From contig NZ_DLHA01000057.1 of assembly GCF_002482975.1 (NCBI RefSeq), positions 1 to 64,000 of the forward strand: a DNA stretch of 64,000 nucleotides, in the 5' to 3' direction. Made by a program: the position numbers and the translations under genes. Source of the DNA: Flavobacterium sp. UBA7680 (lineage in GTDB: Bacteria; Bacteroidota; Bacteroidia; Flavobacteriales; Flavobacteriaceae). Below, in pieces: positions 18,587 to 26,215 of this stretch. Numbering within the stretch: the stretch's first letter is position 1; each line of letters begins with the position of its first letter. Under the pieces are notes generated by a model, which was given only the letters and a program-made list of their open reading frames with translations, had not been told where the DNA came from and made no database searches.

Positions 18587-19012
18587 CTATTCTTTCTTCT
18601 TGTTCTTGCTGTCAATGACAGCACCAGTACCAGTTCCTAATGCAGCTCCGGCTAAACCACCGATAATGGCACCTTCACCTTTTTTCTTACTGACAATTGC
18701 TCCGGTTGCAGCACCTACTCCGGCACCAATTACAGCACCTTTAGCAGTGGCACTCCATCCTTTCTTTTTTGCAGGCGCGGCTGTCGCTGTTCCATCATTT
18801 TGATGTACAACAACAACTTTTTGAGATTCAACTTTCTGCTCTTCTTTTATCTTCGCCATTTCTGTCTTCATTGAATCGATAACACGCTGTTTGTTAATCT
18901 CAACTTTCATTGAATCAATACTGGCTTGTTTGGCTTTGTTTATATCTTCTTTGCTTTGATTTTGACAAGAAGTGATAAGTATTGCCGCTAATATTATATA
19001 TAAGCCTTTCAT
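18587..19012 (-). CDS. Glycine-zipper lipoprotein
   Basis: This 141-residue protein has a lipoprotein signal peptide with lipobox LITSC (Cys16). A Lys/Glu/Met-rich helical region (20-60) carries two IDSMK repeats and is likely coiled coil. A Lys-rich linker follows, then a C-terminal glycine zipper (about 86-130, GAVIGAGVGAATGAIV and GAIIGGLAGAALGTGTGAVI). YMGG-type glycine-zipper domains insert into membranes and are often envelope-stress proteins. Function here is unproven. It is monocistronic, convergent with the 600-residue protein gene. Confidence 0.75.
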   Translation of the reverse strand: MKGLYIILAAILITSCQNQSKEDINKAKQASIDSMKVEINKQRVIDSMKTEMAKIKEEQKVESQKVVVVHQNDGTATAAPAKKKGWSATAKGAVIGAGVGAATGAIVSKKKGEGAIIGGLAGAALGTGTGAVIDSKNKKKE

Positions 19013-19150
19013 GATTATAGTTTTTAAAATTATACACTACAAAATACGGAATATATACTGTACCGATTATTACATGATTTTTGAGAAACGTTATATGATT
19101 AGAAGATTTGGTGTTTTGCTCGCAGAGTTTTTATTCAAAGCTGAATGTTT

Positions 19151-19480
19151 TAATCTCGCAAAGTCGCAGAGTCGCAAAGTTTTTTTGCCACAGATTGAAA
19201 GGATTAAAAAGATTTCAATAAATGTGTTGGGAATTTTTCCCGCAGATTTTACAGATTAAGCGGATTAATCTTTCTAAGTTCAATAGCGTCCAGCTTCAGC
19301 TGGATGAAAAAATGATCAACAGAAAAAGGCTTTAGCCAAACTATGCGTTTGGCTAAAGCCTTTTCAAATTTCATCTTTAATACCTCCAGCTAAAGCTGGA
19401 GGCAATTGAAAAAAAAATCTTTTTAATCCTCTTAATCTGTGGCAAAAAAAACTTTGCGCCTCTGCGACTTTGCGAGATTA
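19151..19480. repeat. Large nested palindrome
   Basis: Outer arms taatctcgcaaagtcgcaga (19151) and its complement ending cgcgactttgcgagatta-like at 19480 enclose a second pair of arms. That pair is gccacagattgaaaggatta (19188) and the complementary taatcctcttaatctgtggc near 19423-19443. These enclose ccagct/agctgg palindromes and a central aaaaggctttagcc...ggctaaagcctttt hairpin (about 19323-19365). It fills most of the 476-bp gene-free stretch 19013-19488 between the glycine-zipper and kynureninase genes. No gene is seen. Confidence 0.75.
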
Positions 19481-19488
19481 ATGAACTC

Positions 19489-20766
19489 TTACTTCCCTAA
19501 AATTCCTTTTTTCAAAATTTGTCCGAAATCATACATGTCTTCATAAGAGCAATATAAAGGAACTGGTGCCAAACGAATTACATTTGGTTCACGCCAATCT
19601 GTAATTACTCCGTTTTTCATTAAATAATCGAATAAGCTTCTTCCTTCACCATGCAGAAAAACAGATAATTGCGAAGCTCTTTCGATTGGGTTTGAAGGTG
19701 TAATAATTTCAAAATTACCAGCAACTTCTTTATCAATTTCGTGTAGAATAAATTCTAAGTAAGATGTGATATGATCACGTTTTGCAATTAAAGCATCCAT
19801 TCCAACCTCAGCAAACATTTCTACAGACGCTAAATACGGCGCTAAAGATAAAACCGGAAGATTACTAATCTGCCATCCGCCTGCTCCGTGAACGGGATCA
19901 AAGTTAGGTTCCATTTTAAAACGGCGTTCTTTGTTATGTCCCCACCAGCCTGCAAATCGCGGTAAATCCGGATCGTTATGATGTCTTTCGTGAACAAAAG
20001 CCCCAGAAGCATTTCCTGGTCCTGAATTCATATATTTATAACTGCACCAAGCAGCGAAATCTACATTCCAGTCGTGAAGTTCCAGTTTGATATTTCCAGC
20101 GGCGTGTGCTAAATCCCATCCTACTTTTGCTCCGGCTTTGTGTCCAGCAGCCGTAATCGTTTTAATGTCGAAAACTTGTCCGGTATAATAATTTACTCCG
20201 CCAATTAAAACTAAAGCCAGTTCATCACCAACTTCTTCAATTTTTGCTAAAACATCTTCCAGGCGAATATTGTGTTCTCCTTCTCGGCGTTTAATTTCTA
20301 CAATGGCATCTTCTGGTTTGTATCCATGAAAATGAACCTGACTTTGAAACATATATTGATCAGAAGGAAATGCTTTTTCTTCGCAGATAATTTTATATCG
20401 TTTGCCTTTTGGCTGATAAAAAGAAACCATCAGTAAATGAAGGTTTACAGTCAAAGTATTCATAACCGTAACTTCTGATGGAAGTGCTCCAACAATTTTA
20501 CTCAACGGTTCTGCAAATCTTTCCTGATAATCCCACCAAGGTTTCTCTGCATAAAAATGACCTTCAACAGCTAGTTCTGCCCAGTCGGTCATTATTTCGT
20601 CTATATAGGCTTTTGTACGTTTTGGCTGTAATCCTAGCGAGTTTCCGGTGAAATAGATAACTCGTTTGTCATTTACTTTAGGAAAAATGAATTCATCTTG
20701 ATAATGATTTAGTGTGTCTTTCGAATCTAGCTCTCGTGCAAATTCGCGTGTATTTTGAAAAGTCAT
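19489..20766 (-). CDS. kynU: Kynureninase
   Basis: This 425-residue PLP enzyme of fold type I cleaves kynurenine or 3-hydroxykynurenine to anthranilate or 3-hydroxyanthranilate plus alanine. The PLP lysine is predicted as Lys244 in WCSYKYMNSGPG, preceded by GWDLAHAAGN with the Asp that contacts the pyridine nitrogen. FTGNSLGLQPK near the N-terminus and the HGAGGWQISN block fit KynU. With the KMO encoded at 4.2-5.5 kb it completes the 3-hydroxyanthranilate branch. It is flanked by palindromes on both sides and appears to be a single-gene transcript. Confidence 0.95.
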   Translation of the reverse strand: MTFQNTREFARELDSKDTLNHYQDEFIFPKVNDKRVIYFTGNSLGLQPKRTKAYIDEIMTDWAELAVEGHFYAEKPWWDYQERFAEPLSKIVGALPSEVTVMNTLTVNLHLLMVSFYQPKGKRYKIICEEKAFPSDQYMFQSQVHFHGYKPEDAIVEIKRREGEHNIRLEDVLAKIEEVGDELALVLIGGVNYYTGQVFDIKTITAAGHKAGAKVGWDLAHAAGNIKLELHDWNVDFAAWCSYKYMNSGPGNASGAFVHERHHNDPDLPRFAGWWGHNKERRFKMEPNFDPVHGAGGWQISNLPVLSLAPYLASVEMFAEVGMDALIAKRDHITSYLEFILHEIDKEVAGNFEIITPSNPIERASQLSVFLHGEGRSLFDYLMKNGVITDWREPNVIRLAPVPLYCSYEDMYDFGQILKKGILGK

Positions 20767-20814
20767 TGTTTTTGTTTTGTGTGCTAAAATAACAAATTTT
20801 GTTTGTTTTGTTTT

Positions 20815-21026
20815 GTTTCAGGTTTCAAGTTTCATGTTAATATGCTTTGTGTGGTTTAACCGCAAAGTTCGCAAGTTTTTTTGCTCAGTTTGTGTTTGCC
20901 AAATGTAAAAGAACGCAAAGCTTTGCGAACTTAGCGTTTGTAAACGTTAGCCTTGATAAAAAATCCTTGCGAACTTTGCGGTTAAACCACACAAAGCATA
21001 TTAACATGAAACCTGAAACTTGAAAC
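20815..21026. repeat. Inverted repeat with about 61-bp arms
   Basis: Left arm 20815-20875 and right arm 20966-21026 are nearly perfect reverse complements; one core word is ggtttaaccgcaaagttcgc. The outermost part swaps cttgaaac/cctgaaac words. The 90-bp loop holds a further ctttgcgaac/gttcgcaaag-type pair. It occupies most of the 331-bp gene-free stretch between kynU and queA. The element is long enough to form an extensive RNA hairpin or a cruciform. Confidence 0.8.
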
Positions 21027-21044
21027 AAACTATCAAAAAATAAA

Positions 21045-21077
21045 AAACCCGACAGGTTTTAAAAACTTGTCGGGTTT
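21045..21077 (-). terminator. aaacccgacagg hairpin, probable queA terminator
   Basis: The stem aaacccgacagg / cttgtcgggttt lies 20 bp beyond the queA stop codon. The minus-strand transcript ends in a T run, so it has the form of a rho-independent terminator. The same hairpin recurs at 4109-4141, 22385-22417 and three times in 53503-54031. Confidence 0.75.
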
Positions 21078-21097
21078 CTTTATAAGATAAATTCTAA

Positions 21098-22147
21098 TTA
21101 AAGAATTAACATTGCATCTCCGTAAGAATAGAATTTGTATCCTTCTTTAATTGCTTCGTCGTATGCTTTTTTCATTAAATCATGTCCACAGAAAGCAGAA
21201 ATCATCATTAATAATGTTGATTTTGGTGTGTGAAAATTCGTAATCATACAGTTTGCAATACTGAAATCGTGAGGAGGGAAAATAAATTTATTTGTCCATC
21301 CTTCGTAAGGATTCAAAGTGTTTGCAGAAGAAACAGAACTTTCAATTGCACGCATAGAAGTTGTTCCTACTGCACAAATACGTTTTTTCTTTGCTTTTGC
21401 TTCGTTTACGATATCACAAGCTTGTTGATTGATAATCAATTCTTCTGAATCCATTTTGTGTTTAGATAAATCTTCAACCTCAACTGGATTGAAAGTTCCT
21501 AAACCAACGTGTAAAGTTACTTCAGCAAAATTTACTCCTTTGATTTCTAATTTTTTCAAAAGGTGTTTTGAAAAGTGTAAACCAGCAGTTGGTGCCGCTA
21601 CAGCTCCTTCTTCTTTTGCGTAGATAGTTTGGTATCTTTCAGCATCTTCAGCAGTAACTTCTCTGTTGATGTATTTAGGAATTGGAGTTTCTCCAAGTTC
21701 TGTCAATTTGTTTCTGAATTCTTCATAAGAACCATCGTATAAGAAACGTAATGTTCTACCACGAGAAGTTGTATTATCGATTACCTCAGCAACTAACGAA
21801 TCGTCGTCACCAAAATAAAGTTTATTACCGATACGGATTTTTCTAGCCGGATCTACTAAAACGTCCCAAAGACGCTGCTCTGAATTTAATTCTCTTAATA
21901 AGAAAACCTCAATTCTTGCTCCAGTTTTTTCTTTGTTTCCGTACAAACGTGCAGGGAAAACTTTTGTATTGTTAAGAATTAAAACGTCTCCGTCATCAAA
22001 ATAGTTGATAACATCTTTAAACATTTTATGTTCTATAGTCTGTTTTTGACGGTCAATTACCATTAAACGAGATTCATCTCTATTTTCTGCCGGGAATTCA
22101 GCTAAAAGTTCTTTCGGTAAATTGAAATTGAAGTGTGATAATTTCAT
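21098..22147 (-). CDS. queA: S-adenosylmethionine:tRNA ribosyltransferase-isomerase
   Basis: This 349-residue QueA transfers the ribosyl moiety of AdoMet to preQ1-modified tRNA to form epoxyqueuosine. Family blocks are present: MKLSHFNFNLPKELLAEFPAE at the start, DVLILNNTKVFPARLYG, a central GAVAAPTAGLHFS and VTLHVGLGTFNPV, and a C-terminal NFHTPKSTLLMMISAF. Length is typical. A TAnnTTTG element 64 bp upstream marks a promoter, separating it from aroA, 382 bp away. It is the last gene of the minus-strand block that starts at rsgA. Confidence 0.96.
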   Translation of the reverse strand: MKLSHFNFNLPKELLAEFPAENRDESRLMVIDRQKQTIEHKMFKDVINYFDDGDVLILNNTKVFPARLYGNKEKTGARIEVFLLRELNSEQRLWDVLVDPARKIRIGNKLYFGDDDSLVAEVIDNTTSRGRTLRFLYDGSYEEFRNKLTELGETPIPKYINREVTAEDAERYQTIYAKEEGAVAAPTAGLHFSKHLLKKLEIKGVNFAEVTLHVGLGTFNPVEVEDLSKHKMDSEELIINQQACDIVNEAKAKKKRICAVGTTSMRAIESSVSSANTLNPYEGWTNKFIFPPHDFSIANCMITNFHTPKSTLLMMISAFCGHDLMKKAYDEAIKEGYKFYSYGDAMLIL

Positions 22148-22210
22148 ATTTGAAGTTAGATTTTAAAATATCAATCTTAGATTTTTTTATCTAAAATTTT
22201 AAATCGCCTG

Positions 22211-22218
22211 CAAATATA
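22211..22218 (-). promoter_or_regulatory. Probable -7 promoter element of queA
   Basis: The minus strand reads TATATTTG, an exact TAnnTTTG match, 64 bp upstream of queA. A TTG about 21 bp further upstream could be the -33 element. No preQ1 riboswitch-like pseudoknot was recognised in the leader. Confidence 0.6.
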
Positions 22219-22332
22219 CGATTGTGAGATAGGCGTTGTCAAGTGTTTTGACGTTTATTTTCAAAAGTCCTTGATTTAGTGAGGTTTTACGATGAGCTAA
22301 AACACATTATTTAAATTAATTTTAACGTTTTT

Positions 22333-22525
22333 GAACCATATAAGTTATATAAGTTCATATTAACTGGATTTTTACATACTGTTTAAACCCGACAGGTTTT
22401 AAAAATCTGTCGGGTTTGCTTTGTAATGCGCATAAAAAAAACCTCTGGTTGAAACCAGAGGCTATGTAATTAATCTTATTAAGCTCTTTATTTAAATGAA
22501 CTTATATAACTTATATGGTTTAAAA
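22333..22525. repeat. ccatataag-armed element with two internal hairpins
   Basis: Arms gaaccatataagttatata (22333) and its complement ending tatatggttt (about 22521) enclose an aaacccgacagg hairpin (22385-22417) and a cctctggttgaaaccagagg hairpin (22441-22460). It begins 186 bp upstream of queA and ends beside the aroA stop, so it may terminate aroA transcripts. It belongs to the same family as 4035-4197. Confidence 0.8.
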
Positions 22526-22529
22526 AATT

Positions 22530-23759
22530 TTACAATTCTGAAACTTGGAAGTTTAAGGCTTTTAAGTCGTTCCAGAAATCTGGGTATGATTTTGAAACTA
22601 CTTCGGCATCGTCGATAATAATTGGCACTTTTATCGCAAGCGGTGCAAACGCCATTGCCATACGGTGATCGTTGTATGTTGCTATATGAATATCGTGATT
22701 AATAGTTGAAGATGGTTTCAAAGTTAAGCTGTCATTTGTTACAGAAATATTAGCTCCCAATTTTGTAAGTTCAATTCGCAATGCCTCCAATCTGTCTGTT
22801 TCTTTAATTTTTAAAGTATGAAGACCTGTTAAATGACATCCAATTCCTAAACCTAAACAAGTTACTACGATTGTTTGTGCAATATCTGGTGTATTATTCA
22901 ATTCAAAATTTACATCCTGATAATTAAATCCTGCTACTTTTTCCAAAGTCATTTTGTTATTTTGGAAAATCGTTTTTACACCCATTTTTTCATAAAGAGA
23001 AACTAATTCTGAATCTCCCTGAAGGCTGTTTTCTTTATAACTGCTTAAGGTTATTTTTGCAGCATCGGCCAAAGCCACAAGGCTAAAGAAATACGAAGCC
23101 GAACTCCAGTCAGATTCTACAACCATTTCTTTTGATTCAACAGATTCTTTAGGATAAACTTTAATTATATTTCCTTCAAAACTTGTTTTGATGTCCAAAT
23201 CATTAAGCAAAGCCAAAGTCATTTTGATATAAGGAACTGAGGTAATTTCTCCTTCTAATGTCAGCTCTAAACCATTTTCTAGTTTTGAAGCGACTAATAA
23301 AAGTGCCGAAATATACTGACTGCTTACATTAGCCGCCAAAGTAACTTTTGATTCAGTAACTTTTTTTCCTTTAATTCGAATTGGCGGATAACCAACTTCT
23401 TTTTCGTACGAAATCTCAACTCCTAATTGTGCTAATGTTTCAACCAAAATTTTTATTGGACGTTCCTGCATTCTGCTTGAACCTGTCATAACTACTTCTC
23501 TGCCTTCGCTTACAGCAAAATAAGCAGTTAAGAAACGCATAGCAGTTCCGGCGTGGTGAATGTCTACAATTTTGTCATTACCAATTAATGCTTTCTGCAT
23601 TACTTCACTGTCATCAGAGTTTGAAGTATTGGCTAAAGTAATATTTGGAAATAAGGCTTTTAGTAATAATAAGCGGTTTGTTTCGCTTTTAGAACCTGTG
23701 ATATTTAGTTGCGAATCATCAATTGTGAATTGCGGAGTCGTGCTTAATTTTAAATTCAT
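22530..23759 (-). CDS. aroA: 3-phosphoshikimate 1-carboxyvinyltransferase (EPSP synthase)
   Basis: This 409-residue shikimate-pathway enzyme joins PEP to shikimate 3-phosphate. Visible family blocks are GSKSETNRLLLLKALF near the N-terminus, HAGTAMRFLTAYFAV (the PEP-site region), a central SSQYISALLLVA, and the C-terminal KETDRLEAL and NDHRMAMAFAPLA. The sequence diverges from E. coli AroA but is normal for Bacteroidota. It lies 134 bp after mazG. It is apart from the phe/tyr operon at 37.5-41.9 kb although it feeds the same pathway. Confidence 0.94.
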   Translation of the reverse strand: MNLKLSTTPQFTIDDSQLNITGSKSETNRLLLLKALFPNITLANTSNSDDSEVMQKALIGNDKIVDIHHAGTAMRFLTAYFAVSEGREVVMTGSSRMQERPIKILVETLAQLGVEISYEKEVGYPPIRIKGKKVTESKVTLAANVSSQYISALLLVASKLENGLELTLEGEITSVPYIKMTLALLNDLDIKTSFEGNIIKVYPKESVESKEMVVESDWSSASYFFSLVALADAAKITLSSYKENSLQGDSELVSLYEKMGVKTIFQNNKMTLEKVAGFNYQDVNFELNNTPDIAQTIVVTCLGLGIGCHLTGLHTLKIKETDRLEALRIELTKLGANISVTNDSLTLKPSSTINHDIHIATYNDHRMAMAFAPLAIKVPIIIDDAEVVSKSYPDFWNDLKALNFQVSEL

Positions 23760-23893
23760 TTTTTTAATTGTAAGTTGTGAACTATGAATTATGAATGATT
23801 AGAAACATAATTCAGCCCCGCAATTTACCACTCCCCATTCATAATTCAAAATTCAAAACTCATAATTCAAAACTTATGAGTGATATTTCACAA

Positions 23894-24220
23894 TTATTTC
23901 AATTTATCATTGTTTTTGTGACGATCTTTATCTCTAACCGATTTTAAGTCCATTTTTTTATCAAAAGCAGCTTGCAAATCGATTCCGGTTTGATTGGCTA
24001 AACATAAAACTACAAAAACAACATCGGCTAATTCTTCTCCTAAATCTTTGTTTTTATCACTTTCTTTCTCTGATTGTTCTCCGTAACGACGAGCAATAAT
24101 TCTGGCAACTTCTCCAACTTCTTCTGTAAGCTGTGCCATATTGGTTAATTCGTTAAAGTAACGAACTCCGTGTTCTTTTATCCAGGTATCTACGTCTAAT
24201 TGTGCATTTTTCAAATCCAT
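23894..24220 (-). CDS. mazG: MazG-family nucleotide pyrophosphohydrolase
   Basis: This 108-residue all-alpha NTP pyrophosphatase has one MazG domain. The metal-binding EEVGEVARIIARR and ELADVVFVVLCLAN helices supply the EExxE and ExxD ligands. It is half the length of E. coli MazG and so of the single-domain type that cleans up non-canonical (d)NTPs. It starts 2 bp after the last DUF3857 gene, so it is co-transcribed with it, and is followed by aroA. Confidence 0.88.
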   Translation of the reverse strand: MDLKNAQLDVDTWIKEHGVRYFNELTNMAQLTEEVGEVARIIARRYGEQSEKESDKNKDLGEELADVVFVVLCLANQTGIDLQAAFDKKMDLKSVRDKDRHKNNDKLK

Positions 24221-24222
24221 GA

Positions 24223-26214
24223 TTATATTTTTTTAAGGACTATTTTTTCATTTTGACTCGCAATAACTTTTTGAAACATATTTTTCAGTCCGGCATATTG
24301 TTCTGCTGCAAAAATACTGCTGTTAATTTCTTTTGAACAGGTTATTTGAATTTTATTTCCTTCGGCAGAAAAATTTAGCAAATAGATTATATTTTTATCT
24401 TCTGTCGCAATTCTAATAGGTTGTGGCAGAGACTCTACTTGAAAGCCTTCTGGAATTTCAATATTGACATTATATTTTTGTTGATTTTTATATCCAAAAT
24501 AAACCGGCATAACTCTTTGTTCCTGATTAAATGGGTTTTTGGTTCTGGTAAAAAATAATAATGGACTTACGAAAATTTTACCTCCTATTATATCTGACTG
24601 ACTGCCTGATGTAAAAGAAAACGTTTCCAAAATTGGATCTTTTATATTAGATTTTTGATTCTCGATTTTATAATTTGAAATACTTAAATTTCCTAATTCT
24701 GCTTCAAATTTTTCAAGATAATTATCCTGGGTTTTAGCTGCGTTTTCTACTCTAAAATGATAGGCATCATAATCTGTTCGAAGAATTCTGACCTGCCCGC
24801 TCATTTTTCCATCCTGAGCAATTTTTGCCATCAAATTAAAACTTTCTTTGGAAGGATTTGAAGGTTCTAAATCGATCTCTAATGAAGTTCCATCATTTTT
24901 TATAAGTCTTCCTTTCCAGTTCAAAACATTCAAAGGCAAAATATTTGGAGAAGTATATTTGTGTGTCGCGTCAAGTAGAAATTGTTTTCCGTCAATTTCT
25001 GCAGCAGCAATAACATAATTAAATCCGGTTCTGGTAGGATAAACAGGCTGTCCGTTTTCGATTGTACTTACTAAAACTGGCGCTGCTTCTATTCCTGCAA
25101 GTCTAAGCATATTGATCAAAATGAAATTAATTTCGGCTACATTCCCTGTTTGATCTGTATATGCTTTTTTAATTCCTTTATCTGTATAATAACCATAATT
25201 TTCATTCCAGTTCATTTTGTTCTGAACGTATGTAAAAACCAGATTAAGTCTTTCGTTTTGAGATTCTACATTTCCAATTAAGCGTTTTACATCTTCGACT
25301 AAAAAACTCATTTCATTAAGTTCTTTTCCAAAGCTGTCGTCTTTAAAAATTGTTTTTGCCACACCTTCCCAAGTCATCGTATAATCTTTTACGGGTTGTT
25401 CCGGCATTCTTACTCTTTCCAGCTCGTGCTTAATTGTTCCTTTGTAATTTTCAATGTTATTTACATACGGTTCCTCATACAAAGCCGGGACATTTTTTCC
25501 TGAATAATAGGCTTCAATTTGTCGATATGAAAATGAATTGGTTTGATTGTGTTCGTTTTCGAATGTTTGGCTTCCTGTAGAGAATTTAGAATCGTTTTCC
25601 AGCGAAATTCCTCCTACTAAAATTGGTTTGTAAATGTAGAATTCAGGTATTTCTGTTTTATAATAAAAGTAGTTAACCGGAATATCGTATTGAATATCAA
25701 AGTCTGGGAATTTTACAATATTCTCAGACTTCAAAATATATTTATATTCGATAATGGAACCCACTTTTACATTGGGCAGTGTAATGGCTTTTTCTTTCCA
25801 GTAATTATTGATTTTTTTCTTAAATGCTCCTTGATTTTCAAGTTTGGTTTTTACTATGGCACCATTCTCGAGGTTATATGTGATTGCATCCGAAAACTCT
25901 AAGCGGTCTTCATTTAGGTTTTCATATCCTATATAAAATCGGACTTTTTGATCTGCCCATTTCAATCCTTCTTTTTTGTAAATTTTAATTTTGACTTCGC
26001 AGACATGGTTAGCCGTAAAACCTGCATCTTTATTATAACTAAAATACGTTCTCCCTTTTTTAAACAATATGGCTGCAGAGGCGCTGCTGTCTATTGGATG
26101 CACTTTTTCCTGAAGTTCGGCAACTGTTACTTTTCCCAATTGATAATTTTGAGATTGTACTTTTGCGATAAAAACAAAGAAAATTATAGCAATTAAAAAT
26201 TTTGACAGCTTCAT
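24223..26214 (-). CDS. DUF3857/transglutaminase-like protein, catalytic Cys and His lost
   Basis: This 663-residue secreted protein has a signal peptide (1-21), DUF3857 beta domain, a transglutaminase-like core at about 310-420 and a C-terminal DUF3858-like beta region. In active relatives the core carries GDC...H...D. Here the Cys position reads GNVAEIN (Val359), the His position FNYVIA (Tyr400), and only Asp415 of LLDAT remains, so peptide-bond chemistry is unlikely. It is fourth in a tandem array of four, 1 bp after its closest paralogue. A structural or binding role in the envelope is inferred. Confidence 0.85.
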   Translation of the reverse strand: MKLSKFLIAIIFFVFIAKVQSQNYQLGKVTVAELQEKVHPIDSSASAAILFKKGRTYFSYNKDAGFTANHVCEVKIKIYKKEGLKWADQKVRFYIGYENLNEDRLEFSDAITYNLENGAIVKTKLENQGAFKKKINNYWKEKAITLPNVKVGSIIEYKYILKSENIVKFPDFDIQYDIPVNYFYYKTEIPEFYIYKPILVGGISLENDSKFSTGSQTFENEHNQTNSFSYRQIEAYYSGKNVPALYEEPYVNNIENYKGTIKHELERVRMPEQPVKDYTMTWEGVAKTIFKDDSFGKELNEMSFLVEDVKRLIGNVESQNERLNLVFTYVQNKMNWNENYGYYTDKGIKKAYTDQTGNVAEINFILINMLRLAGIEAAPVLVSTIENGQPVYPTRTGFNYVIAAAEIDGKQFLLDATHKYTSPNILPLNVLNWKGRLIKNDGTSLEIDLEPSNPSKESFNLMAKIAQDGKMSGQVRILRTDYDAYHFRVENAAKTQDNYLEKFEAELGNLSISNYKIENQKSNIKDPILETFSFTSGSQSDIIGGKIFVSPLLFFTRTKNPFNQEQRVMPVYFGYKNQQKYNVNIEIPEGFQVESLPQPIRIATEDKNIIYLLNFSAEGNKIQITCSKEINSSIFAAEQYAGLKNMFQKVIASQNEKIVLKKI

Positions 26215-26215
26215 A

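Noticed and set aside
18972..19259. Plus-strand frame overlapping the nested palindrome
   Set aside because: It runs antisense through the start of the glycine-zipper gene and then the palindrome, and has no protein-like pattern.
22148..22332. preQ1 riboswitch before queA
   Set aside because: No compact H-type pseudoknot with its conserved loop was found in the short leader; only a promoter match is visible.
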